From NCBI GenBank assembly GCA_019055375.1, contig JAHQIW010001506.1, forward strand, positions 58,575 through 122,574: 64,000 nt of DNA. The letters are read 5' to 3'. The notes beneath the pieces were generated by a model that saw only the letters and a list, made by a program, of their open reading frames with translations, was not told the origin of the DNA and made no database searches. The translations under genes were made by a program, and so were the position numbers. Of the stretch, positions 46,531-57,899 are shown piece by piece. Every line of letters starts with the position of its first letter. The stretch's first letter is position 1. This DNA is from Parelaphostrongylus tenuis. Its lineage: Eukaryota > Nematoda > Chromadorea > Rhabditida > Metastrongylidae.

Positions 46531-47739
46531 GCTTCGTTTCGCTGTATTCTGTGGTGACGTATTTTGAACGACAAACTTTTGCAGAACAGAAATCTTGCCC
46601 AAAAATCAAGTTTCTTCTTTTCCAAAGCATTAAAACCTTCTTCGTAAGCTGCGAAAGCGTTTAGATCTCATAGAGAACAATTATGCAGTTATTAAAATAT
46701 GGGACAGGCATTGAATCCTGACCATATGTTTCCCTCTATCAGCTTGAAGATTCTGGTGCTTCAACGATTTGAGTAACAGGTGTCGTATGATCGACACTGC
46801 AGAGTTATATTGAAATAGATTACCTGATGAGTGTAGCCATCGTGACTGAAGCCGGAATAAAAAAAAACTGCCTCTTCAGGTCAACAGCTATTGAGCTCTG
46901 ATTTGCTTTTGCTAAACCGATGAGGAAATCAAACGCTCCTAACTTGCTTATAGCACTGGGAGCGAATGGTGCGTGTACAACATTTTGATAACAACTCACA
47001 TTTTAAAGGATGCTGAGATTTAGCTCACAGAGTATGTTGGCGATATTGCAAAAGTCCTCGACTACTACCACAAAGTTGATGGAATAAGATCGTTTATGAA
47101 TGGCTAAGATTTTCTGGTTTGATTCGTGTTTCGTCGTATGCTACCCATTTCAGGGCTATTGCTGCTTTGATGGGATATGAGCTGTTTCGCATGGTGATTG
47201 TATGCATTCTTTCTATAGTTCCAAAAACTCTTCTTGTTGACACCTAAACTTTCGTTTCTTACCGAATGATTTTCAGCCTCATCATGCTTGGGAGGTGTTT
47301 CTGTGTGTTAGATTGCGAAGTACATTAGGGAGTTCAGCCCCTAGTAGGCCCACCCAAGCTGAGAAGAAGACGACGTTTCCATTCGGAAAGCTTAGCTAAG
47401 AGTAAACTGTGTCCAGAGTGACCACCGTCTTGGTAGGTGGTAATCGCAAGGAGACAATCTCTCCCTAAATTACAAAGACCAGCTACTTCCCTGGTGTACT
47501 GACGACTTCAGAAAGAACCCGCCTAATCCTACCCCAGCACTACATTGAGCAAAACAGCTTAACCAGCACATCTTCGTGTACTAAAGTACACACAGATCCC
47601 GTAGAGAGACTGTCCAGACTTCGTTTGAATTACTCGGTTGTCACTACATTCTGCGGGTGGTTTCATAATTGTATGAACATGTGTGCAAATAAAATAGATT
47701 TTTTCGACGATAAAAGAAGCATATAGTCACTAGTTGTTA
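46531..47739. other. No supported gene
   Basis: No recognisable coding, RNA or repeat signal. Confidence 0.45.
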
Positions 47740-48690
47740 CTTCAAATGCAATATGAAATGCGATACACTTATTCAAGCACTTTCATGACGTTAGCATTGG
47801 AAGCAAATCTTGATAGAAAAACTTACGCTGCATAGTAAAAAACAAATTCTCTTCAAAACTCACCGTTTTGTGCGTAGTCCAAGGGTCGTCTCTTGGTACT
47901 AAAGGGCCACCAACACCGGATGGGGAGCGTCCATGAGGAGGACTGGGAGGAGTGTGTTCGGCTCAGATCGAACAATCGATTGCAGCTATGCGGCGAGGCG
48001 ACCACTAATGTGTGATGACGTGGCAGACGTGACATCTCCCTACCGTACTCGTTTCGACCTTTCGGTTCACCTCGCCTTGTCCTGCTGCTGGCGAGTTGAT
48101 TAGTTCTGTGTCTGGCATTTGTCGACTCGTCTCTATAGCTCTTAACTTCATTCACTTGTTGCTTTTGAAGTGTGTGATGCCGTAACCCGTATGCCGATTG
48201 CTTTCACGAGAATTCCATCAATTATTCCATGTAGTTGTGTTTTCACAAACGCAAGATATTTGTCGAGATATCGTCATTTGAAGCGTAGTGGTCGCAAAGT
48301 CAACACTCCGCGCGGATGTTTTCCGTAAATAATCCAAAGCACTGACTCGTCGTCGTTCTATTGCTCTTCCTCGAATTTCGACCTCCTTTCGATAATCCAT
48401 CGAATGATTTCACATAGTGGGGAAGGAAAGACTTTTGAATCTTCTCCAGATAAAACAGATCTCGTTTCGATCTCTTTTAAACAATTTGCATGTGCGAGGG
48501 CGAAGTGACCGATTGGCTGTGATGGTTGTTGCGGCGTGAGTCGGGCCAAACGCCACTCTCCAGCACTATCCGGCAGTCAACAGCGGACTACTTTGGAATG
48601 TCACAGCCAGGCTATCCTCGGAATCGTAAGGAGATGTGCTCGACCACTATTCTACGATGCTTAAGAAGACGAAAATTCATTCACTGCTAG
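47740..48690 (-). repeat. R1X element, nearly complete inverted copy
   Basis: On the minus strand the head is at 48690-48490, the body at 48420-47855 and the start of the tail at 47850-47745. They follow one another in the same order as at 57960-59460 on the plus strand. The body includes 'ggaaaacatccgcgcgga' and 'gaaacgagtacggtaggga'. Frames of 60 and 100 codons here are not shared by other copies in an intact state, so no protein is proposed. Confidence 0.75.
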
Positions 48691-48903
48691 CAGTACTGGT
48701 GTCCACAAGGTGAAAAAAAAAACACTGCGAAGGTGAATTATGAAGTACTAAAAGCTCTGATGTGCACGTACTACTGTTTGTTACACATAGAATGGCTGTC
48801 GGCCGAACTCGGTCTACAAAGCGATATGTGTTTGACGTCCAAATGTGTTGAAGGTTGTTGGTTTGTAGCCATAAAGAAATTAAAGAATGAATGATGGCGA
48901 AAA

Positions 48904-48976
48904 AGTGCCTCAGTGGTGTTGTGGTATCACGCGCCGCCAGCATGGGAGAGGTGTGGGTTCAGCTCCCCCTAAGATA
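48904..48976 (+). repeat. tRNA-like SINE head
   Basis: 'cagtggtgttgtggtatcac' is an A-box-like D-arm. 'tgtgggttcagctccccct' forms a T-arm with four of five pairs. The spacing is that of a tRNA, but the acceptor and anticodon stems are poor. It is similar to 57605-57660 on the other strand. Confidence 0.55.
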
Positions 48977-49185
48977 GGATTTTTGCTTACCACTCAGTTC
49001 TCTCAGGTATATCCGAAACTCATAAGCGAAATAACATCCAAAACATGAAAAATTTTGAGTATCATCTTCATTTTACTGACCTAGTGAATGAATGGTTGAC
49101 AAAAGAAACAATCATTTCTATTCTCTACTAATTTCGTAATAACTTTTCTTCTCTTCCCATTTCTGTGGCCGTGTGAGACTAAAAA

Positions 49186-52100
49186 CAACGAATTCATATT
49201 TTGAACGTCATTACCCATTCTGTTCTAAAACAATGTGATATGCAATAGCATTTTCTTATTCCTTGCATCGAGATCTTTCTAACGGGACTCTAATCTTGGC
49301 CGAAACTTTTGAAGGCGCCTAGAAAATTCATGTTAAATATTACATGCATTGTCAATTATTCTATAATTTTACAACAATTTCATTTTCTAAAGGTGATTAC
49401 TCAGTCTGTTCAAAAACGATCTGATATCCAATAGCATTTCCTGATTCCTGCAGCGAGCTCTATCTAACGTGACTTCAATCTGGGCTGGAAGGTTTGAAAG
49501 CGCCTAGAAAATCCATGTCAAATATTACATGCTTTGTTAATTTTCTTCCATAGTTTAACAACAATTTCAAATTCTGAACGTCATTAGTCATTCTGTTCTA
49601 AAACAATATGATATCCAATAGCATTTTCTGATTCCTTGCATCGAGCTCTTCCTAACGGGGCTCTAATCTTGGCCGAAAGGTTTGAAAGCGCTTAGAAAAT
49701 CCATGTCAAATATTACATGCTTTGATAAATTTATTCTATAATTTTACAACAAATTCATATTCTAAACGTCATTACTCATTCTGTTCGAGTACAATCTGAC
49801 ATCGAATTGCGTTTTCTGAGTTCTTGCATCGAGCTCTTCCTAACGGGGCTCTAATCTTGGCCGAAAGGTTTGAAAGCGCCTAGAAAATCCATGTCAAATA
49901 TTACATGCTTTTTCAATTTTCTTCCATAGTTTTACAACAAATTCAAATTTTGAACGTCATTACTCATTTTGTTTTAAAACAATGTGATATACAATAGCAT
50001 TTTCTGATTTCTTCCATCGAGCTCTTTCTAACGGGGCCTTTATCTTGGTTGAAAGGTTAGAAACCGCCGAGAAAATTCATGCTAAGAAATTACATCTTTT
50101 GTCAGTTTCTCTGTAATTACAACAAATTCAAGTTCTGAACGCCATTACTCATTCTGTTCTAATACAATCTGACATCGAATTGCATTCTCTGGTTCCTTGC
50201 GTCTATCTTTATTGCTCTATCTAACGTTGCTCTAATTTTGACTAAAAGGTTCGATAGCGCCTAGAAAATTAATGTTAAATATTACATGCTTTGTAAATTT
50301 CTTCTCTAGTTTTTCAAATAATTCATATTCTAAACACCGCTACTTAGTGCGTTCTGAAGCAATCTGACATCAAATAGCATTTCTTATTCCTGCACCAAGC
50401 TCTTTCTAAGGGTCTCTAATTTTGGCTGAGAGGTTCCGAAAGCGCCTAGAAAATTCATTTCAAATATTACACGTTTTGTTAATTTTATTCTATAGTTTTA
50501 CAACATAAAATTTTCTAAACGTCAATACTCGGTCTGTTTTAAAACAATCTGACATCCAATATCATTTTCTGATTCCTTGCATCGAGCTCTGTCTAACGGT
50601 GCTCGTATCTTGGCTGAAAACGTTTCAAAGAGCCTAGAAAATTCAAAATTTACGTACTTTGTTAATTTTATTCTATAATTTTACAGCAAATTCAAGTTCT
50701 AAACGTCATTACTCATTCTGTTCTAATACAGTCTGACATCGAATTGCATTTTCTTATTTCTTCCATCGAGCTCTTTCTAACGGGACTCTAATCTTGGCTG
50801 AACGGTTTGAAAGAGCTTAGAAAATTCATGTTGAATATTACACGCTTTGTTAACTTTATTCTATTATTTGGCAACGAATTTGTATTCTAAACGTCATTAC
50901 TCAGTCTATTCTAATACAATCTGACATCCGAATTGCGTTTTCTGATTCCTTCCATCGAGCTCTTTCTGACGGGACTTTAATCTTGGCTGAATGTGTTTAA
51001 AGCGCCTAGAAAATTCTAATCAAAAATTACATGCTTTGATAATTTTATTCTATTATTTTACAACGAATTCAAATTGTGAACGTCATTACTCAGTTCTGTT
51101 CTAAAACAATGTGATATCCAATAGCGTTTTCTAATTCCTGCATCGAGCTCTTCTAACGCGACTCTAATCTTGGCTGAAACTTTTGAAGGCGCCTAGAAAA
51201 TTCATGTTAAATATTACATGCATTATCAATCATTCTATAATTTTACAACAATTTCATTTTCTAAACGTGATTACTCAGTCTGTTCAAAAACAATCTGATA
51301 TCCAATAGCATTTTCTGATTCCTGCAGCGAGCTCTATCTAACGGGACATTAATCTTGGCCGTAAGGTTTGAAAGCGCCTAGAAAATCCATGTTCAAATAT
51401 TACATGCTTTGTTAATTTTCTTCCATAGTTTTACAACAAATTCAAATTCTGAACGTCATTAGTCATTCCGTTCTAAAACAATATGATATCCAATAGCATT
51501 TTCTGATTCCTTGCATCGAGCTGTAACTAACGGTACTTTAATCTTGGCTGAAAGGTTTGAAAGCGCATAGAAAATCCATGTCAAATATTACATGCTTTGT
51601 TAATTTTCTTCCATAGTTTTACAACAAATTCATATTCTGAACGTCATTACTCATTCTGTTCTAATACAGTCTGACATCGAATTGCATTTTCTGATTTCTT
51701 CCATCGAGCTCTTTCTAACGGGACTCTAATCTTGGCTGAACGGTTTGAAAGAGCTTAGAAAATTCATGTTGAATATTACATGCTTTGTTAATTTTCTTCC
51801 ATAGTTTTACAACAAATTCAAATTCTGAACGTCATTACTCATTCTGTTCTAATACAATATGACATCGAATAGCATTTTCTGATACCTTGCATCGAGCTCT
51901 ACCTAACGGGTACTTTAGTCTTGGCTGAAAGGTTTGAAAGCGCCTTGAAAATCCATGTTAAATATTACATGCTTTGTTAAATTTATTCTATAATTTTACA
52001 ACAAATTCATATTCTAAACGTCAATACTCAGTCTGTTTCAAAACAATCTGAAATTCGTATCTTCATCTGTTTAACCGCTCCGGTGCGTCTTTAATAGTAT

Positions 52101-53310
52101 TTATTGAATATCAGCGAAGCATATAACTATGCAGTTAATAATGCAGCTAGAATATTACAGCAGTCGTGGTGGCTGTCGTTTCGGCAAGGTTCGCCATCTG
52201 CAGAGCCTGGAAGGTCAATTGATTCACAAATTATTATTTCAAGGGCCTTCATGAATATCTCTTCCATTTTCTGCTAATGTTATGAAGGCCTTTGATTCAA
52301 ACAGTTTGCGAATAAATTTGACCTTCCAGGCTCTGAAGATGGCGAACCTTGCCAAAACGTTAACAACCACGACTGTTGTTATATTTGTGCTGCATTATTA
52401 GCTGTGTTGTTATTTTCTTCGCTGATATTCAATAAATACTATTAATAACATCTCCTAGCGGTTAAACAGAAGAAGATACGGAATTATTCGAACTATGCCG
52501 AAGTTAATGGATAGTCGGTCCTGAGATTTATTACAAACTGTTCCAGCCAGTCTGAATACAATAGCATTTTCTGATACCTGCATCGAGCTCATTCTAACGG
52601 GATTCTAATCTTGGCTGAAACGTTTGGAAGCGCCTAGAATATTCATGTAAAATACTATATGCTTTGTTAATTCTAGTCCATAATTTTACAACAAATTCAT
52701 GTTGTAAACGCCTTTATTCACTCTGTTCCGAAGCAGTCTGACATCCATTAGCATTTTCTGATTCCTTGCATGGAACTCTACATAGCGGGACTCTAATCTT
52801 GGCTGAAAGGTTTGAAAGCGCAGAGAAAATCCATGTCAAATATTACATGCTTTGTTAATTTTCTTCCATAGTTTTACAACAAATTCAAATTCTGAACGTC
52901 ATTACTCATTCTGTTCCAATACAATATGACATCGAATAGCATTTTCTGATACCTTGCATCGAGCTCTACCTAACGGTACTTTAGTCTTGGCTGAAAGGTT
53001 TGAAAGCGCCTTGAAAATTCATGTTAAATATTATATGCTTTGATAATTTTATTCTATAATTTTACAATAAATTCATATTCTAAACGTCATACTCAGTCTG
53101 TTCTATAACAATCTGACATCCAATAGCATTTTCTGATTCCTTGCATCGAGCTCTATCTAACGGGACTTTAATCTTGGCTGAAACGTTTGAAAGGCCTAGG
53201 AAATTCATATTAAATATTACATGCTTTGCTGATTTTATTCTATAATTTTACACAAATTTCTATTCTAAACGTCATTACTCTGTCTGTTCTGAAAAAGTCT
53301 GAATGACTGG
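49186..53310. repeat. Satellite array, ~187-bp monomer
   Basis: About 20 monomers follow one another head to tail. The 'aatagcattttctgattcc' anchor recurs at about 49246, 49432, 49619, 49805, 49993, 50179, 50374, 50559, 50742 and so on to 53120, a spacing of 183-195 bases. Each monomer contains 'tgcatcgagctct', 'ctaatcttggctgaaaggtt', 'aatattacatgctttgtta' and 'ttacaacaaattca'. Monomers differ at perhaps 5-20 percent of positions, and some distant ones match better than neighbours, indicating higher-order units. A foldback element interrupts the array at 52048-52490. No coding. Confidence 0.95.
52048..52490. repeat. 440-bp foldback element inside the satellite
   Basis: The left arm (about 52048-52255) and right arm (about 52275-52490) are inverse copies over about 200 bases: 'cgtatcttc(a/t)tctgttta', 'agtatttattgaatatcagc', 'ggcaaggttcgccatct' and 'agagcctggaaggtcaa'. 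Only about 20 bases separate them. The element has no coding. Satellite sequence resumes at about 52553, leaving some 60 bases of unmatched DNA between element and array. Target duplication is unclear ('tctga' on both sides is a possibility). Confidence 0.85.
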
Positions 53311-54395
53311 TGATATGCTTTTAGGTGATATATCTTTGTTTCTTCGCTGCTGATAGATCGTAATCTTATTCGTTTCTCCTTCTTCTGTTCATGAGTCGCA
53401 TTTTTAGTGAACGTGATAAAAATCTGCGGTGTTGCCCGGGTACGAGCTCTTCATCAACTTGCACACTTCTTTCTCCGCTGGCTGAATCACCCTTTGAAGT
53501 ATGATCTGTGTCGACATCGAAATTATTTTGTTAAATTTTACTGTAGGTTTCGTAGCGTCGGCTTAAGGATATGTCACAAAATTCTGTCTCTTGTTTTGCA
53601 AAGTTCGTAACGTCTTTATGTGGTGCTTTGTGAGCACAGTTTTCTTACATCTCGATGATTGTAATTTGGAGAAATAACACTCACGTTGTAGGACTTCAAA
53701 TAACGATCACCCAACGAATGCTATATTTTACCGAAAAGAGAATGTGAGATGGAAGGAATATAACTATTAAATTTGAATTTATCCATGCTGAAAGATCCTA
53801 TCCTTTTATAAGTGAGGTACTTTAGGAGTACGGTGCAATGGAATTCTGATGAAATGTCCGGCATTGAGTTCTTCATGATCTAAAATCTAGTGACGTGAAA
53901 TTTTATAGATATGAGCAGTCTATGCTGGGAAAATAGTACTGATAGCGACTTTGGTATTTCGTACTCATTAGTTTAGCAGTTTGAGTATTCTTCTGAAATT
54001 CTTATTAATATCTTCTTCTCGTTTGTGAATTTTTAGTAATTTTTACTCCATCTTTTTTGACACTATCCTGCATAGCTCAAAAAAGCTACTGTGTGATGTT
54101 GGAAATCTCGACTGAAAGCGAATTTTCCGACGAGCATATTAACGATAATGAAGAGGTAGAGACTAAAAATAGAAGTTTGGTTAATACTACTTTTGTTCTA
54201 TTTGATCCCCAAAATAAACAATTCGTGTGCAGGAATTGAACTGCTTCTATCCATGGAAATTTAGTTCACATCTTCCTTGATCCAGTCGCCCAAGTCTACC
54301 TCTGAGATGTTATGTATACTGTCAATAGAATGTTAATCTTTAGCTTCTTTCTGCCATTTTATATTTCACTTCGGTATCCGTAAAGAGATTAAAAA
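53311..54395. other. No firmly supported gene
   Basis: A plus-strand frame 54057-54239 contains the acidic stretch LEISTESEFSDEHINDNEEV followed by TTFVLFDPQNKQFV and could be an exon, but it lacks clear splice sites. The rest is featureless. Confidence 0.25.
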
Positions 54396-54650
54396 ATGAA
54401 ATTGATGCAACACCTTTTTGTCCTAATTCCCCTACTGTTTTCTCGTTTGTTCATTGCTTTCCATATATTTAAATGCTCTTCCAATGATTATGCAGAACTC
54501 TGCAACTATTTACAAGATTTGTGCATACCAGCATACCTTTATTTTAATTATCTTGAACTATCAATGAACCTTCACCATCGACCAACTATCTCCTGTAAAA
54601 TTGCTCTGCACAGAACCATAGGATGGAAATGCTCTCAGTGCCTTTTATAG
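54396..54650 (+). CDS. Small candidate secreted protein, unrecognised
   Basis: An 84-codon frame from an ATG begins MKLMQHLFVLIPLLFSRLFI, which has the shape of a signal peptide (basic residue, then a long hydrophobic core). It is followed by a region with seven cysteines (KCSS, AELC, YLQDLC, SC, WKCSQC). Small cysteine-containing secreted proteins are common in parasitic nematodes, but the similarity is only of shape. No promoter, poly(A) signal or paralogue was seen, and its 3' end runs into the duplicated segment at 54565. It may be chance. Confidence 0.25.
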   Translation: MKLMQHLFVLIPLLFSRLFIAFHIFKCSSNDYAELCNYLQDLCIPAYLYFNYLELSMNLHHRPTISCKIALHRTIGWKCSQCLL

Positions 54651-55235
54651 AACCAAAATGATGGAGATGCTCTGCCAGATTTTATGAAAACATAGCAAAG
54701 CATGTTGGCGATGTTACAGAGTAGATAAAATTTCTCCTTAGATTACGCTCTGTATAATATTACACCACGCAAGCCAAGCTCTCACTGTTTTCGTAGGTAG
54801 AATAATCATTATGTCTATGAGGATGACATAAACGGGTTGACTCAGTCTTTGGCGATCTAACAATTTTTTAGTCCAGATTTACATTTCTTGACCTTCATTA
54901 TGGTCGATGAATTTGGAATTGTGTAACATTCCTCAGAGAATAATCAACAGCCACTGTTCCACTTTTCAGCAAGTACTAAAGAGGCCAAAGTGCCCTTCAA
55001 TGTAGTCCTCTTTTCTTCAGTTTTGGTTCTGTCAAAGATTTCATAATTTCTAACACCTGTACAATCGAAGGTGCATGCATTGTCACATGTTTATCAGACG
55101 CTGTCAACGTTCGTGCTGATGAACAAAACTCATCGAATATTCATGCACCCTTCTGTCAGATTTTGACTACCAATTCTACGTCAAGTTTGTTCCGCCTATT
55201 CCATACTCAGTTGCAACTGCAAATCTACGAAAGAT
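54565..55235 (-). pseudogene. Unrecognised gene relic, paralogue 2
   Basis: It aligns along its length with 30465-31140. The minus strand carries NYEIFDRTKTEEKRTTLKGT then LASLVLAEKWNSG, which parallels CEIFDRTKN and the following text in paralogue 1. Here the frame that was stopped in paralogue 1 after RTK is open. The upstream part is more degraded. The two copies lie 24 kb apart in the same orientation. Confidence 0.45.
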
Positions 55236-57600
55236 CGAAAAATTCGAGAAATGACAGGATATTAGGGATCAAACCTATCGGAGATTATTGAAGATGACCT
55301 CTGGACTTTGTAAAATACGCTGGTTTTTTCCCTGTCCCTCTCTTTTGCATGTCGGCTTATCCTTCTCACACCTTTCTCACGCTAGCACTTGTCCCTCACG
55401 TTGAGAAAGTATTAGCTTTTCCCTATGTGGCCATGTGCTCCTCTCGCTCTCATTTCGCTTTTCCCTGATTAATGTAGCCACCAAGTGCTGACCTTTGATC
55501 TACTGTTATGCTTCTGCGTGTGACCATTGCATAAGGTGTTCACTCCAAGATAAGTGCAGTCAAGTAGCTTGCTCGTTAAAGATAACTATTGTGATGCTTC
55601 GCCGAGGGCAAACATGAGGCAAAGAGATTCATCCATTCATTTTCATGTGACGGGAACAACAAATATTTATTCTGCTTTACATACACTCAAGCTAGAAATA
55701 ACAAAAGGTGTTATTTAGACATGCGATATAGAATTTCCAAACTCAAATTGCGGCCAACTCACATGTCATTGTATCGTAATGTGCGTAGTTTTATATTCTG
55801 TTACAGATATATCTTTGCATATGACTTATGTTTACATAACTGTTCCTATTCCTGATCAAGTTTTTCTTTATAGAAGTCCTGGAAAACGAATGATATGGTT
55901 AGTCTATATTATAATGAGTATTAATATGTTTGATAATTGAAAGAATATGACAATATTCAAGATATGTTCTTAGGAGAACTTGCACTTTACTCTATATTAG
56001 TAGCAAAGTGATTTTCTTTTTCTACTCCCTTAAAGTCTCAAAAATTTTTTGCCTAAATCTTTCCGTGACATTGGAGCTAAGCTTCCACAAATTAGACGTT
56101 CGCAAAGATATAGATTTTCCAGAGCTTCTTTTTCTCAAGCTTTGCTTGGCGTAAAAGCTATCGTAAGCACTTTGAAAGGCTGACGTTTTGTGGTCTCGCA
56201 ATCTTCCATATATACCAGTGTGCTTATTCTATGAAGCAAAGTGCAGTTTTTCCTAAAAACATATTCCGAACGTATTCATACACATATCATCGTATCGGGC
56301 ATAGTGAAATCATTCATTTTTCGTGCGTTATATAAACAAACCTGTGAACAAAGAACGGAGCAGTCACGTAGATATAAATTATGTGCTAAATTAGCTATAA
56401 CAAAATCATAAAAACAGAAATTACTGTCAATCAACATTTTACTGCCTGTCTCACTATTACCACTGGGCCATTAATCTTTTCCTTTCTCTCAGCACAACAT
56501 ACTAACGATCAACGAAAATGTCTTCGTCCTAGTCTGGAGGTAATTTGATTGCTTCTAGCTTACGGTTCTAGTGTCTGTTATCTGGATGTTTTGACTAATC
56601 CAGAGCCATCAAAGTTATGGTACAAAAAGTCTATGGCGCCTTTCGAAGAAGATCGACGGTGCCCAGTTATAAATATAAGCCTGCCAAATATAGGTGCTGT
56701 CTTTGACTGAGTGTTCTAATATGCCTTGCTATTTTTTTATACACTTGCGTAATAGATCAAGGAACTCTTACACATCTCATTATTGCTAATTATAGGCGGC
56801 TTGTTGTTTATCCACCGATGCCCGTTGGTGTGTAACAGGAGTACCAATTCACAACAAATTATGGGATTCGATCTCGCTCCAAAGTTTGTTTTTAGTAATT
56901 TCTGTCGTAATTGCTATCGCATCTCTTCGCACTTTTTGATGTATAGTTTTTCAGGTTCCTACGAGTCGAAGACTGCAGGGAGGAGCGGTTTTCGGAAAAA
57001 CTACGCCGTGTTAGGCAAGAGTTAGTCATTTGTGTTTTTAAAAAGTTCACGAAAGCCTTTGTCCACTTTATATGTGGTCTTGAAATTGTATAATGTGTTT
57101 CCTGTGTATTTACTTTCGTGTGCTTCGTCGTGAAGGAGCCCCTTTCTGCCAATCACGAAGACATCTTGAAAGAAACCTTAGATAAAACGATAGGCTAAGA
57201 TACTACGAGAACTTTCTCTTCACAATGATATGTTTTTCAGCTTCCAAAGAACAGCAAGCGTGATAGAAATGAAGGTAAAAAGCGAGTGTGAAGCATAATT
57301 TTTGATCTGGATGCTACAACGTTATAAAAGGGTGCTTTGAAAAAGCGGCGACATAAGGCAATAACCTGAAGTCTTAGCTTTTGAGTGGTTAATGACACTC
57401 TTATGAAAAGCTCCTCTCCGGCAAATGAGAGAGGTTTCCCATTTGTTCCCCCTAATCAAAAAGAACCGAAGAACAAGAAGCAAAATTAGCTCAAGTTAGG
57501 AGTATCATCTAGAAAAGTGGAAATTTACTACTTTTTCGCAGTAGTTACGTTGATTCGATTTGAGTGACGAACAAAAACTCGACCCCGCACTTTAATTAAA
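55236..57600. other. No supported gene
   Basis: Two overlapping opposite frames of 80-86 codons at 56783-57152 show no motif. No repeats were matched. Confidence 0.4.
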
Positions 57601-57601
57601 C

Positions 57602-57662
57602 TCGCATTCCACCCATAACAGGGGCCCATGATACCACTACACCACCGTGGCACCGTTTCAAC
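57602..57662 (-). repeat. tRNA-like SINE head
   Basis: The minus strand reads 'cacggtggtgtagtggtatc', nearly the same A-box region as at 48908, then a B-box-like 'aatgcgagtttaa'. A tRNA-derived repeat. Confidence 0.45.
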
Positions 57663-57767
57663 ACCAGAGATTCTATAATATCTCTATGACAACTATCAAC
57701 CACCCCCTACTTGATTTGCTCGGGTGTACATATCACCTTATCAACTTAGTTTAGCTGGCAACCATTG

Positions 57768-57829
57768 TATATGTAATAGACTTTGCTATATGCATATTTG
57801 TATGCATATACCAAAGTCTATTACATATA
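57768..57829. repeat. Near-perfect 29-bp hairpin
   Basis: The arms 57768-57796 and 57801-57829 pair at 28 of 29 positions around a 4-base loop (tttg). The left arm starts tatatgtaatagactttg. An (AT)n run follows at 57847-57864. The size is like a small-RNA precursor, but the sequence is low in G+C, and a palindrome insertion in TA repeats is at least as likely. Confidence 0.85.
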
Positions 57830-57899
57830 TAATACATATACTGCATATATATATATATATATATTGGTATATATATCAGAACTTTGGCACTTTCTTATC

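Noticed and set aside
47853..48155. A 100-codon arginine-rich protein on the minus strand
   Set aside because: The region is the body of an R1X repeat, and the matching segments at 16.6 and 58.5 kb do not keep the frame open.
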